This document shows positions 45,160 through 56,660 of a DNA stretch of 64,000 nt, piece after piece. Origin of the DNA: Microcebus murinus (Eukaryota; Chordata; Mammalia; Primates; Cheirogaleidae); contig NC_134124.1 in NCBI RefSeq assembly GCF_040939455.1, positions 32,935,138-32,999,137 on the forward strand. The letters are read 5' to 3'. Numbering within the stretch: the first letter of the stretch is position 1; each line of letters starts with the position of its first letter. A program made the translations under genes and the position numbers. The notes under the pieces were generated by a model. The model had not been told where the DNA came from. It saw only the letters and a program-made list of their open reading frames with translations, and did no database searches.

Positions 45160-45250
45160 GGGTGACCAGCTGTCCTGGTTTCCCAGGACACAAGAATTTC
45201 AGTACTAAAACTGGAGGGTCCCTGGCAGACCGAGATGAGCTGATCACTTT
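45160..45250. mobile_element. short palindromic MITE
   Basis: GGGTGACCAGCTGTCCTGGT at the left is inverted against CCGAGATGAGCTGATCACTT at the right, and CAGGACA and GGTCCCTGG continue the match inward. The whole 91-base unit is a diverged near-palindrome, as in short mammalian DNA-transposon MITEs. I cannot name the family with confidence. Confidence 0.5.
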
Positions 45251-45984
45251 AGAACGAGGTGACACCTTGGCCACCTGGAAAGCGCACACCCTCCCACCCC
45301 CTGCAAAAGGCAGCCCCCACTCCTGCCATACGGGAATGCAGACTGGGATTGCCGGATCTTCCCAATGTCCGAGGGAATTGGAATATCCAGAATGTTATGC
45401 AATCTCTGCTGGTTTTTAAATGTTGACAACAAATTCCCGTGTTTTGAAAACACCCCGCTGGCCAAACAAAGCATTTCTGTGGGCTGCGTGAGGCCAGCGG
45501 GCTGCCGGCTTGAGGATCTCTGGATCAAGTGACGCAAGTAAAGTCTCCCACATCCCACCCTGTCCCCACCCTGAGGTCCCTTAACCGCATGTGCAGACAG
45601 TTTTCATTACGCAGAGTGACTTCAGAGATCAATCGTTTGGTTTTTAATTTGATGTTCTTAACCAGATTTGGACACTGGGCACAGAGTGTAATAGATCAAA
45701 GTGGGATGAGCAGTGGTACTAGAGACACCCATTCAATTTTTTTTTTGCAAGATGAAATTAGTGTTCAATGGCTTGTTCTGCCCCAAACCTGGAAACCTCT
45801 GCGGTGAGGAAGATAAAGATTATATATCTTAAATATCAGCCCTGGTTATTAGTTGAGGTCCATTTATTCTTAGTATCACGACAGCCTCTTGGCTGAGATA
45901 AGCCTGAGAAAGAATGGTCATTTTGCTGTAAATTGGAGGGTCAGGGGACTGCTGTTTGGGGGTGGTGGAGGGCTGGATAGTCAA
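45251..45984. other. intronic unique sequence
   Basis: No feature supported. Confidence 0.4.
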
Positions 45985-46100
45985 CTTAACACTGTGGTCA
46001 TGCAGCTGGGTTCTAGTCCCAGCTCCACCACTTTCGGAGGCTGTGTGACTGTGGGGAAACCACCTAACCTCTCTGGTCCAGTGCTTCAAGGACACTGGCT
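45985..46100 (+). repeat. MIR relic, 5' and core
   Basis: GGGTTCTAGTCCCAGCTCCA and GGAAACCACCTAACCTCTCT are MIR phrases. Confidence 0.7.
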
Positions 46101-47824
46101 TGCAAGATAGCTCCCATGGAGCATCCCCCCATTAGCTCTCTACCTCTAAGCTTTAACTTTTGTTAGACTTCTGCCGGGATTTCTCCAGGCCTTCCAGGGT
46201 GAAAGAGTCAGCAGGGGGGTTAAAGAACAAATCAGTCCAGACAACTGTGACATCTTTTTTTCTTTTCTAGATGGAATTAGTAGATATGGGGCTTTAATAA
46301 GTTGATCTGCTAGCTGAGCTCTACCAGTCCAGCTTTCTGGATGGCATTTTTCATTGTGTCACTTGATTTTTCTTTAATTGAGTGTGGACCAGAATGTAGG
46401 TATGGCAGCTGGGAGTAGGAAGAAAGCTTCAAAGGCCGGGGATCTGTGGCCAGGGAGCCTCCGCTCCAAGAGAGGGGAGGGTGGGGCAGGTGGGGGAGGA
46501 CCTGCATTCATTCCAAGCTGCAGTGTCACTTTTATTAATGATGACGGGGAGAAGGAGTCAGCAGGCAGCTAATGCGGACTGCAGAGGGTGGTAATCGGAA
46601 GGCGTTGCTACCATCCCAAAGGACAGGGAAGCGGGGACAAATGGGAATTTAAGAGGCAGGAGGTGAACAGAGGGAGAGAAAGGCAAAAATAAAAACCATG
46701 GAGTATGATGTCATTTGGAAGATTGCAAACCAATGAATCAATGAAGTATCATTCCCAGAGCAGGGAGGAAGCTGCCAGGGAAGGAGCCGGCCTGCCGGGG
46801 AGCTGGGGCCTGCCAGGAAGCCCAGGATGGGTTGGCACTGCAGCATCCTGCCAGGGGGGCAGCTGGCATGGGAGTCCCAGGAACGGACTCCCAATTCCTT
46901 CTGCCCCCTCCCCCCAGAGCCTTTTTTTTTTTTTTTTGCACAAACGACATCAGAAGGAATGCTCTATCCAAAAGGGCTTTACAAGAGCTCATTAATGTGA
47001 ACCCTTGGAGTCAGCTTTTCAAACAGTTATCTCTGAGTTCAGCTTCATAGGATTTTTTTCATCATGGGGATCAGCTTCATAAAAGCCAGAGCGTGATGAT
47101 TCTGCCAGTTTTTGCTATTAACAGATGAAATAGTACTCCCTTTGTAGAAACGAAGAGCAAGGACTTTGGGCAGCTTTCTTTAGTTCTCAAGACCTTGTCA
47201 GCAGAGCTGGCCTGAAGGCGACACAGGCAGCGGTGCCTTCCTGCCAAACCACTACCTGCGGATTGAGGATCAAAGCCCTGGGCCCCTTGTTCGAGGCCCT
47301 TCCGCAGTCTGCCCCTCCAGATATCTCTGGTGATCTCCCCCTGTGAACTTTGTGAACGTGCCTCTGAACCAAAGCACCTGGCTCATTTTCACCTCTGCCT
47401 CTTTCTCATCCTGTTCCAACAATAAGAGGGGAACAGCAATTTCTCAGCACAGGCACTGTTACTCTCCTTGGCCTGTGGCAGACATCACCAATCGATCACC
47501 ACACTCTTTCCTGCTGAGCTGGAACTGGGCCTTAGAACCATTCCCGGTACAGCTCTCCAGGCGGTCACTACCAATCAATTAAATTAATCAGATTATAAAA
47601 ATGAAATGTATTTTCTATTGATCTAAGATGTCTTTTCTCATTCTCAGCTGGATCTCTCTCGGTCTTGTACTTCCTCAACTCCTTCATGCCGTGTGAAATT
47701 TTCCCTGGACCTCCCTCCCCACGTAGGTCATTTCCACTTCTTAAAAGCCTAGAGCAGACGTGGCTTACAGCGTGTGTTTTGCACTTGTTGTTCGGTATCA
47801 TAATGTATCTTTCTGTTTATAGGC
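46101..47824. other. intronic unique sequence
   Basis: A 17-base T tract at 46921 is the only simple repeat. CAATTAAATTAATCAG near 47575 is AT-rich with homeodomain-type cores. No gene recognised. Confidence 0.4.
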
Positions 47825-48037
47825 CAGAGTTTCTCAGCTTCAGTACTGGTGACATTTTGGGCCAGATCATTTTCTTTGTGGGGGGGTGTCCTGTGTATCG
47901 TAGGATGTTTTAGCAGCACCCCTATCCTTTACCCAATAGATACCAGTAGGAACCACCTCCCTCACTTACGACACCCAAATGTAGTCTCAGACAGTAAATG
48001 CCCTTTGGGGCCAGATTACCCTAGTGGAGAACCACTG
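47825..48037 (-). mobile_element. MER20, inverted copy
   Basis: The reverse complement of the MER20 order is present: CAGAGTTTCTCAGCTTCAGT, then GACATTTTGGGCCAGATCAT, ending GTGGAGAACCACTG. It is complete in length. Its right end lies six bases before the GATA repeat. Confidence 0.85.
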
Positions 48038-48042
48038 TAATG

Positions 48043-48110
<68 letters not shown>

Positions 48111-48114
48111 TAGA
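48043..48114 (+). repeat. compound (TAGA)n (CAGA)n microsatellite
   Basis: About 13 units of GATA are followed by five units of GACA and one more GATA. The tract lies just after the MER20 terminal sequence CCACTG. Confidence 0.93.
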
Positions 48115-48119
48115 ATCTC

Positions 48120-48230
48120 CCCTATTAGTCTGAGATCCTCAGAGCATGGACCATATTCATACCTGGCATAGTTCCTTACACATAATAGGTGCTAAGTAAA
48201 TATTTGCTAATTGATTGATCAATTGGGAGT
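48120..48230 (+). repeat. L2 relic, sense 3' end
   Basis: CATACCTGGCATAGTTCCTT and CACATAATAGGTGCTAAGTA are the L2 terminus. Confidence 0.72.
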
Positions 48231-48864
48231 GAGGAATTGTCTGGGAAGAGGGAAAAGGAAAAACTTTCTTCTACTGTGGACTAAGCATCACACCTTCAGC
48301 GTGTCATTGCTTTGGTGAAGCACTGCAGAGTTGGGCAGTGCAGAGAGTTTTCGAAGCAGCCATCTCCACACTCACCCCCCTAATAAACTGTCATCAGACC
48401 CTACAACCTGATGTGTGTGACTAGCAGATCCCTTGTAGCGGGAATGAGTACACCTATATTGGGAGGTAGCAGGAAGTGCTAGCAGAGGCCTGGCTAAGTT
48501 GGGCTTGAAGTTTAAAACATGATGTGAGAGACCTTCTTCACTCTTCTCCAGTCCTTAGGAAGGAAAACAAGAGATGAACTGCAGACAGAACTCCTGAAAA
48601 CTCTCTGGCCTGGTGGCCTGGTTGTCTGGGGACGTATTTATCTGCTTTCCCTCCACTTTTTTAAGCATGGAGGCTTTGCAAAGGCAAAAGGGGAGGAGAG
48701 AGACTGTATAAATCCTCATCTGCAATGCGGCTCCCCCCAGGTCTGTGGGGAGGTTTAAATCATCCTCCATGAGTGAACCAAAAGCTAACTCTATACATTT
48801 CCGGCTGATCAATAAACTGTTCCTGGTGAGTCAGGAACGGGGCTGAGGCTGAGCACGGCAAGGT
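48231..48864. other. intronic unique sequence
   Basis: No feature supported. Confidence 0.4.
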
Positions 48865-49065
48865 CTTTCTGAGCACCTGTGTGTGCCAGCTCTATGGGCG
48901 CCCTCTGCACACGTCTCCCACCTTCACGCTCACTACAGTCCTACGGAGCCAGCACTGCCATCCCTGTTTGCAAAGAGAGAACTGAGGCTCAGAGGGGTAA
49001 AGCATGTTGCCCAAAGTTTCAAAGCATGTCAAAGAAAGCCTGGATTTGATCCCAGGGCTTAGGAT
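48865..49065 (-). repeat. MIR relic
   Basis: GAGAACTGAGGCTCAGAGGG and CTGGATTTGATCCCAGGGCT mark a reversed MIR. Confidence 0.72.
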
Positions 49066-49559
49066 GTGTCCAGTGTCTTCCAGCAAAACTGCTTCAGTGG
49101 GAAACCAGATATATTTCCTAGTACGTGGCATTGGTGTCTCACCCAGAGCCCTTCTTAGCCTTGTAATCCCCAAGTAATGCAGAAAATGGAGGGTGTCTCC
49201 TCAGCTAACCCTAAAATCCTGGGAAATTCATATGCCGTAGAGCACAGTCATTAAGAGGGCTGGGTCTGCCTGTGCAGCTGTGTGTCTGCTCTGGTCAATT
49301 AGTCTGTCTGCCTACATCCACTCCCTCGCTCCATCTGTCCATTCGCCCTCCTCTCTGTATAGGCACAGAGATGTCTAGAATGATACTCAAGGCTCATTCA
49401 GGAGGGGGAGGGGTAGTAAGGTGAGCTATTACACACTTTTCCTTTCTTCGTTGTCTTTTGAGGTATTACTTAATTTTAATTACAATAAGACTATATCATG
49501 TTTGCAAAAACTATAGCCTAGGTTTTTGATTTCAAGAAAGCAAACGTATTTTGGAGTCA
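49066..49559. other. intronic unique sequence
   Basis: No feature supported. Confidence 0.4.
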
Positions 49560-49730
49560 AGCTGATCTAGTAAAGTGGCATCACCTCTCTGGTCCTTGGC
49601 TTCCCCGTCTGTAAAGCACAAATGGTATTGCCAGTCCCTGAATGCTGGGAGCATTAAGTCAGATGAAGCACGTGCAACAGTTGGCCCGTAGTAAGTACTC
49701 AGTAACTGTCGCTGTTGTGACCATCAGCGT
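49560..49730 (+). repeat. MIR relic
   Basis: CTTCCCCGTCTGTAAAGCAC and TAGTAAGTACTCAGTAACTG are the core and 3' part. Confidence 0.7.
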
Positions 49731-50764
49731 GCTTTTTAGCAATGTCTAACACATAAAGATCTACTCCTAGCTTGTCTTGCTTCCAGTTTTTTCCTTCCCT
49801 TGCTACAACCCTATGAAAAGTCCTTCCAGAAGGAGCAATAGAGGGCTCAGCACAGCATCTAACGCACGCTTAGCCCCTTAAGTGGTCGTTATTAGTACTG
49901 TTGTCTAGCCCATAATATCTCCTGCCTGAGACCTAATATCCTTTGTCACACCTTTTCCCATGGAAGGCTGACCTTGGTGTCCTTTTAACCTGATGCACGT
50001 TCGCAGGGGACGGTGAGGCGCTTGCTTAGGATACGCTTCCAGAGCGCCATGCTCTAGTGATGCTCCTGGTTTTGATTTTTCTCGGGGAGGTGTGAGCTGA
50101 GGAATATACCGTATTGTCCAGGACTCAAAACAGACACTTCTGCACAGCCTTTCTTGAGATGTTGCATGAAGCTTGGAAGCCCTTCATTGTTAGATGCATA
50201 GAGAATAAACCCTTGCTTCTGAGACTGGTCTTTCTGCAATTAGACTTGTGACCCTCCCTGACCACATCTCCATGGGTAAAGTTGGAAACAGAATCAGTGT
50301 GTTCTGTTCAGTTGATACCTGGTGGTGGGTGCTGAATGCTGGCCCATCTCCTGGCAAGCAGGCTTTTCAGGTAGGGCCCCCAGACTTGAATGGCTTTAAC
50401 CAGAGACTGGGAGCCTGCCCGTTCATTCAGCTGTGCATGGCAGAGAGACGAGCCCGCTGAACTTAAAGACAAATGGAATCCACGTAAAACTAGAGCCCAT
50501 GTCCACTCCCTTCGAAGGAGGGCCAGATTCGGCTACAAGATAATCATTTAGTGAGAAATGCTTGCCGAGGAATGATGACACCACCAGGAATGAGGAAGAG
50601 TCAACACTGAGAACATAAAATGTGCTTTTCATGACCCATGACCCTGGGAACAACTCCGGTCTAGTGCCTTGGAGATGGGCTTGGATAGTAAGGCACGGGA
50701 ACTGCTTCCAAAAAGAGGGGATCTTTCAGCACACAGCGTTCAGAGCAGGTGCCTTACAACCCAG
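49731..50764. other. intronic unique sequence
   Basis: No named repeat or exon seen. Confidence 0.4.
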
Positions 50765-51330
50765 ATCAGTGGCTTTCTTTTGCACTGAGAGGAAAATGCA
50801 AACTCTTGTCCCTGGCCCCCAAGGGCCCGTGGGCTCTGGCCCTTTTCTATGTCTCTGACCGCATCACGTGCTGAGCCCTCCTCACTCATGACTTCTGCAG
50901 TGCTGACCTTCTTTTGGCTCCTCTGACACTCCGAGCACGTCCCCACCTCAGGGCCTTTGCATCTGCCATTCTGCCAGATTTTTCCCATGACCCATTTTCA
51001 TCATTCAGGTTTCTACTCAAATGTCAACTCTCAAAGAGGCCACTGCTGTCTGCCCTATGGAAAATAGGGTAGACCCTCCACCTCTATCCTGTTGATTTGT
51101 AACATTTTATTATTAACACATATTACTGTCTAAAATGATCTTACTTATATATTCCCTGGTTTAGGTATATTCCCTGCTCCCCCAGGCCCTGGCCCTGCCC
51201 AACAGGGATGTGAGCTTATTAGGAGCAAAGCCTTTGTTAAGCTTGTTCACAGGCATATCTCTAACACCTAAAGCCATGGTGGGCACATAGTAGGTGCTCA
51301 AGAAATCTTCATTGAATTAAGGAATGTGTG
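50765..51330 (+). repeat. L2 relic, sense, about 570 bases
   Basis: ACCTCAGGGCCTTTGCATCT, TCAGGTTTCTACTCAAATGT, GAGCTTATTAGGAGCAAAGC and GGTGGGCACATAGTAGGTGC followed by TCAAGAAA give the full sense order of the L2 3' region. Confidence 0.83.
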
Positions 51331-51534
51331 AAAAGAATTATCTCACTCTGGCTTGATGAAATATAATTTAAGATAAAGTGTACTCAGAGGTAGAACAAAA
51401 ATTCTTTCATTTCTGGCCTCTTCTATGGGGAAGGAAGTGAACACATGCCCCTTACTTTTCAGAGTTTGTGGAGGGGGAGGTTCCTGTAACATTGTTTTAG
51501 AGGTGGGGAATACTATAATAAATTTGATCTCCCA

Positions 51535-51640
51535 CCTAACAAATATTTATTGAGCCCATACAATATGCAAGTTCAATTCTAGTTTCTGGCAAACAGCAGT
51601 GACTACATGGACAAAGATCTCAGCTGATGTGGGAGACATG
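51535..51640 (-). repeat. L2 fragment, antisense
   Basis: CAAATATTTATTGAGCCCAT and GGCAAACAGCAGTGACTACA are the reversed L2 3' end. Confidence 0.68.
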
Positions 51641-51654
51641 GTGGACTTTTTAAA

Positions 51655-51840
51655 AGAACACGGGTCTTGGAGTCAGAAAGGCCCAGATTTTAACTCTTGT
51701 GCCATTACACACTAAATGTCTGTCTAGGTAAGCGACCTGACCTCCAGGTATATCTCACTTTCCTCATCTGTAAAATGGGCATAAAGCTGATTTCATGAGA
51801 TTGTCGAGAGAATCCAGCGAGATGTATGGATGTAGGGTCT
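51655..51840 (+). repeat. MIR relic
   Basis: GGTCTTGGAGTCAGAAAGGC, TTTCCTCATCTGTAAAATGG and GAGATTGTCGAGAGAATCCA follow MIR order. Confidence 0.78.
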
Positions 51841-52799
51841 TGGGCACAAGGAAAGAGTGAATGGAATTTTCTTTCCTTCTACTTTCCCTTGTGATTAAAC
51901 ATCCCATCATCTCCTTAGAAGATTGAAAGTGACCTCACACCACAGAGCCACAGGCACAGGCTCCAAACAGGTCAGAGGTATTAATTTCACATGAGACTGA
52001 GTAATAAATTCAGACTCCTCTTTGAGCCTGCCACCCCTTGTCAGCGAGGACGGCTCTCTGAGCAGACACCACGCCTCAGTCCTGGCCCTCATGTGTGCCC
52101 GAGAGCTGATCTGCTGTGGACGCCCAGTGTCAGGGGTGCACACAGCTGGCACTACTGGAGTTGACATGTTGCACAAACAGAACACGTCAGGGCCCATCCA
52201 GGGCATACAGCATCCAAGTGGCACCTTTCTGTTTTCCTGTGATGTTGTGCCTTTGACATGTAGTAGACCATGAGAACCTTCTGGATCTGTGGTCATCAAG
52301 AAGCGTCCCCATGACGGAAGGTGACTTGGTTTACTCTCTGGCACAGCAGATTCCCTGGGTAACCAAAGAATGTTGCTGCACACAAAGATGGGCCCCTCCC
52401 AAAGCCAAACAGGTGGGGGACTAAGTTGTCGATGAAGACAGTTAAATTTCACGCTGTTGAACAATTTGGGCAATGTTGTCACTTTCCCTACCTGCCAGCA
52501 ACTGTCCCTGAACAAAAGAACTCTCCCAGCATGCTTTTCTCCAAGAGGCACACACTGGACTTACTAAACAGCTGTGCTTTAGGCATGTCATTCACCAAAG
52601 GCATGTTCGGAGTGACAGCCACTTAGCTGTTTGTCCCAAGCTGTGATTGGGAGCACTTGATGTGTCCATAGATAGTCATGGGTAGGTGGAGTCATCATTT
52701 CCTCTGTCCAGGTCAGGAATTTCAATTAGCTAATCTGCATAGTTTCTCTGGGCCAGAGTCAGCAACAAGACAATACAAAAATAGCTGGCAGGAGGGCTT
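51841..52799. other. intronic sequence with an unexplained open frame
   Basis: No named repeat was recognised. The minus strand at 51907-52551 stays open for 214 codons after ATG. The product has no transmembrane segment, low-complexity run or motif I know. Confidence 0.4.
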
Positions 52800-53000
52800 T
52801 CTACATTCTAAACTCTTTCTGCAAATTAATTTGTTCCTCACCAAAACCATATGAAGCAACGAGTATTTGTATCTCCTTTAACAGAGGAGGCAGCCGAGGC
52901 ACAAGGCTCCACTCAAGGTCACAGGACTAGTAAGAGGCAGCACTGAGACTGGAACTTAGGGTTTGCAGCTCCTAGGCCCCTACTCTTACGCTCCGCATCC
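52800..53000 (-). repeat. MIR relic
   Basis: TGTATCTCCTTTAACAGAGG, GGTCACAGGACTAGTAAGAG and CTGAGACTGGAACTTAGGGT mark a reversed MIR. Confidence 0.72.
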
Positions 53001-55448
53001 TGGCAGAGCAAGATGGAAGCTGTGTGCAGCGTGGCCGTACCCCTCCCGCTCGCTGCTGGACCCCGGCACCATCTCAGAGCCCAGCACTCGGCGGTTGCTA
53101 AGACAGCCTGCACACCTTCGTCCCCCAGAGATCGCTGCAAATTACAACTCCGAGCTGCCTGACAAAGCTCTGCGATGAATGGGTTTTAGAGTCCCTGTTT
53201 TTCCTGACACCAGAGCCTCCCACTTCCAGTCCCAGATCCACCACACAGACAGCACCAATTTCATCCAAGAATAAAATGTGTTATATAACCTCGTGGCAGA
53301 CATGGGGGTGACTGGAGGCGCAACCCGAGCGTGCGTCTGGCCACTCTCGGTCTCCATAGGATGGCTCATAGGGAAAACTTTTCATCTCCCTCTGAGCCTC
53401 CCCTGGCATGCAAACTTTCCTTCATCTCCTCTGCTTGATGCTTTCTATATTTTATTTTATTTTGGTCGTGCACATTATTTGAAGTTACTATAGCAACGTG
53501 TCACCAGCTGGTATCGCATAGTAATGTTGGCATTTAGGTAGCAAGCCTCCGAAGTCGGCCGTTTCCCTCCCTCTGCGATCTCATCACTCCCACTAATCTT
53601 AGGTGAGTGGCGGGGGGCTGGGGGGGTGCATTCACAGCAACCATGCCCCCTCCCCTATCTTGTTTGTTTTCCAAGGCAGGGCAAACAGATAGCCTCTTTC
53701 CTGGTTCACTTGGCACTGCAGGGTCCTGGCTGTGTGTGTGTGTGTGTAGGTGTGTTTACATTAGAGAATATTAAATAGATATGTTTAAGTTGAATGTTGG
53801 CATTATCATTATGATGATGATCACGATTTTTTTAATGCAAAATAGTAGAATGATTGGGGAGGGCTACTGTCTTGGTTGCAATCACTTAGTGCACCCGCCA
53901 ACTAATTTTGAGCACACAGTATTGGGGTCCTCTTTTTCTCTCCTGCCATCACACAGTGAGGAGACCCCCACTGTTTTCCTGTGGAGCCTCAGCCCTCTCC
54001 CAGGTGTGCAAGACCTCCCTGCGTACTGACAGGCTGACTTAATTAAGAGGATTGATTGTCTTGGATCACTGAAGAGGGTTCTATGCAGCAAATAAGCCCT
54101 GCCACTCAAGGTGTTAAGTAGCCCCTCATCAGCCAAGTGTCTGTGATGATTGTACTTATTTTTACACATTTGACCTAGTTTCAAACCGGGTCTCTTCATG
54201 CTGTGATTCATTAGCCACATTTTAAACCACCCTGATCAGAGCGAGGTGACACTGCCTGGTTTGCGCCAGAGTCTCGGATACAATTTCTCTCCAGAATTTG
54301 ATATGCAAGTCTCCCTGGTATTCTGTTTTAAGAAGCAATTTCCCACCCAGGAACCCAGCATGCTGCTTGGGTATGGATGAGTGGCTGCCTCGTGCCTGGG
54401 TAGTAAATATATGTCAGTTACAGAATTTCTGCCAGGGGTGAAAGGAAGGGGATTCGCGTTCACCTGAACTTCCTGGGGATCCCTTCACTCTCCTGTCCCC
54501 CAGGCAGTATTCAGGCTCATCCTGGTTGCCCACAGTATTGGGAGTCTGAGTTCCTACACCACAAAGTTTGAGCAACGTCAATGGTAGGGCTGTCTGGGTT
54601 GCTAGGGCAAATGCAGTCGGATCCCACCTGCACCCCCGGTGCCTGCATCTCCCAAGACTGTGGACATGGTGGATACGGAAGTCAGGTCTCAAACTTGTAC
54701 AGAGGGAAAGGAAGGATGCAAATGCCATATTGAGGGTAGTACTGAAACGGGGACACACATCAGAGAAGCATAATGTCATTCCAACATTCTATCATTATGT
54801 GACCAAGAGAAATATTTTAAAAATTCAAATGACAGAAGCCGTTTCTGAATGCGAACCTGCTGCTGGTTTCTCACTCCCTCTCAGGTACCATCAGTCCGTC
54901 ACGTTGGCGTGATTTCTGACAGATCCATACCAAAGTGAGCTAGACACCATAGTAGGACAAAAAGGATGCTTCCAGTCGGAAGTAAAACACTGTCATTTTT
55001 CATTAGCAGCCAAATGCAGGTAACTTGTCCAAACTTCAGTCACATTGCACTACAATCGTACTGAAAGGCACCCAGCTGGGCTTTTCTACATGGTAGTTAG
55101 AACGAAGAAATTAACAAGCTGGTGAGAGTAATTTTGATTGATCAGTGACCTATAACACACTGACCAACTCCTAATAAAAAGATAATGGTTTCTTTCATAA
55201 AACGGTCACTCTAGAGGGGGACTAGAATCCCCTTCCCCTTTTTTTTGTTCTTTTAAAATGAAGAATGGAAGTTTCTCTAAACAAGGCTTAAGATGTTGCA
55301 GCCTTTTCAACATAATTCCAGGCAAACTTGAGGTTTGTTTTTTGCTCCCCTCTCACTTCAAATTCAAATTAAGCCATTGGAAATAACAAGCATTCCATAT
55401 CTATGCATTTGGGGCAGCTGCAGTTCTGACAATGGTGGATTTTCCACT
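53001..55448. other. intronic unique sequence, CpG-richer at 53030-53150
   Basis: About 2.4 kb with no named repeat apart from a short TG run. 53030-53150 carries roughly eight CpGs. 53780-53830 is AT-rich. Confidence 0.4.
53731..53757 (+). repeat. short TG repeat
   Basis: Nine or so TG units followed by TAGGTGTG. Confidence 0.75.
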
Positions 55449-55486
55449 ACACCCCCCCCCACACACATACACGCACGAGCTCACAA
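55449..55486 (+). repeat. C tract and CA-rich stretch
   Basis: A run of C residues leads into ACACACATACACGCACG. Confidence 0.7.
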
Positions 55487-56340
55487 TCCCAGTACTCATT
55501 TAAGTCAAATCCTTAAAAGTAAACTATTGTCCAGGAGACGATAGCATTTTCTCTTAGAGGATTCTCGGTCGTAGAGAATAAAGCCTATGCACATCTCTTA
55601 CCTTGAAGCAGCGGAGTCACCTGCAGAGGCTGTCCCCCTTCCTTGCACAACGAACCAGGCTTTGACCGGCAGCAGAATTACTCCAGAAGGAGGAATAATA
55701 AGTCCCTTATATTGTAATTTGTACTGTTTATATGCAAGAAGTGTAGTGGGTCTGCTCACGTAGGAATAAATAAAAAGCCGAACAAACTGCACGGCAGCTA
55801 CCATGTGAAAAGAAAAGACCTCTAGTGGCCACAGGCTGAATTTTTTAAGGAAGGAGAGGAGACTGAGGGAGTAGAGCGAACACGCTCGTACACACACGCA
55901 CACACACGGGCACACACGCCTGCACATGCACACACCCCTGTGCCCCTCAAACTTTCTGGGGTTTTTTTTGCATTTGGCCTGGCCAAAGGTATAAACAGTA
56001 ATAATGCTCATTTCTTGCTTTAAGTGAGACCCGGTTAAGTTCACGGTGATGGTGGTGTTCTGTCTGGTTTGAAAGGGATCATTTCACAAACTCATTACCA
56101 CCCCCTGGGGGCCTGAGCTGGAGAGAGGATTTCACTCTCTGGATCTTCAAGGAGGTGCCGCCCGGTGTACAAGCTGCAGGTTCCCATCAACAAAGTGTCA
56201 TCAGCCATTGCTCCCGACAGTCCCTGCTTGGCACTCTCTGCCAGATTTGCATGTTTCCTAAGCATTTATGGCATGCCAGTGTGGTGGTGCTGGCAGGCGG
56301 GGCCAGCTTCCTGGGCGTGTGGACCGTGTAGTCAGTCGTC
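55487..56340. other. intronic sequence around a CA-rich repeat
   Basis: Unique sequence apart from the CA stretch at 55880. A 148-codon minus-strand frame (55598-56044) includes the translated CA repeat and is not considered a gene. Confidence 0.4.
55880..55938 (+). repeat. degenerate CA-rich repeat with CG steps
   Basis: CA repeats are mixed with CACG and CATG units (for example ACACACGCACACACACGGGC). Alternating purine and pyrimidine of this type can favour Z-DNA; that is inference. Confidence 0.7.
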
Positions 56341-56452
56341 TGGGGCCCCTTATCAGAAGGGTCCCTGTGGCTGTTTTGAAATTCTGAATAATTTTAAACA
56401 GGGGCCCTGCATTTTCATTTTGTTCTGGGCCCCACAAATTACATAGCTGGTC
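56341..56452 (+). repeat. old interspersed repeat, copy A
   Basis: TGGGGCCCCTTATCAGAAGG, then GAAATTCTGAATAATTTTAA, then ATTTTCATTTTGTTCTGGGC and CATAGCTGGTC. The same order of phrases occurs at 63540-63662. I recall this as a mammalian repeat but cannot name it. Confidence 0.65.
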
Positions 56453-56593
56453 TTGCTGATGTGAAACTCACTATTCCTAAACTTCCTCATTGAAAAGAAC
56501 CTAGAAGAAAATAAGAATCCATGTCTTTGGGAGCTACTTTGGGGAATGCAAGCTTGGAGAACATTCAGTTTCCCAAAAGACAAACCTAGGAGG

Positions 56594-56598
<5 letters not shown>

Positions 56599-56658
<60 letters not shown>
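56599..56658 (+). repeat. (CA)n microsatellite next to Tigger1
   Basis: About 30 CA units run directly into the first bases of the Tigger1 element, so the left TA duplication cannot be seen. Confidence 0.93.

Positions 56659-56660
<2 letters not shown>

Noticed and set aside
51655..51690. possible microRNA of the mir-378 type (TTGGAGTCAGAAAGGC)
   Set aside because: The phrase is the normal start of a MIR SINE, and no hairpin partner is visible. mir-378e is recalled as lying elsewhere in DOCK2.
53030..53150. possible promoter of INSYN2B
   Set aside because: The CpG cluster is small, no TATA or initiator context stands out, and no exon can be matched to it.
55598..56044. 148-codon minus-strand open frame
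   Set aside because: Its middle is the translated CA-rich repeat (VCVCVRA-like), and there is no splice or promoter context.
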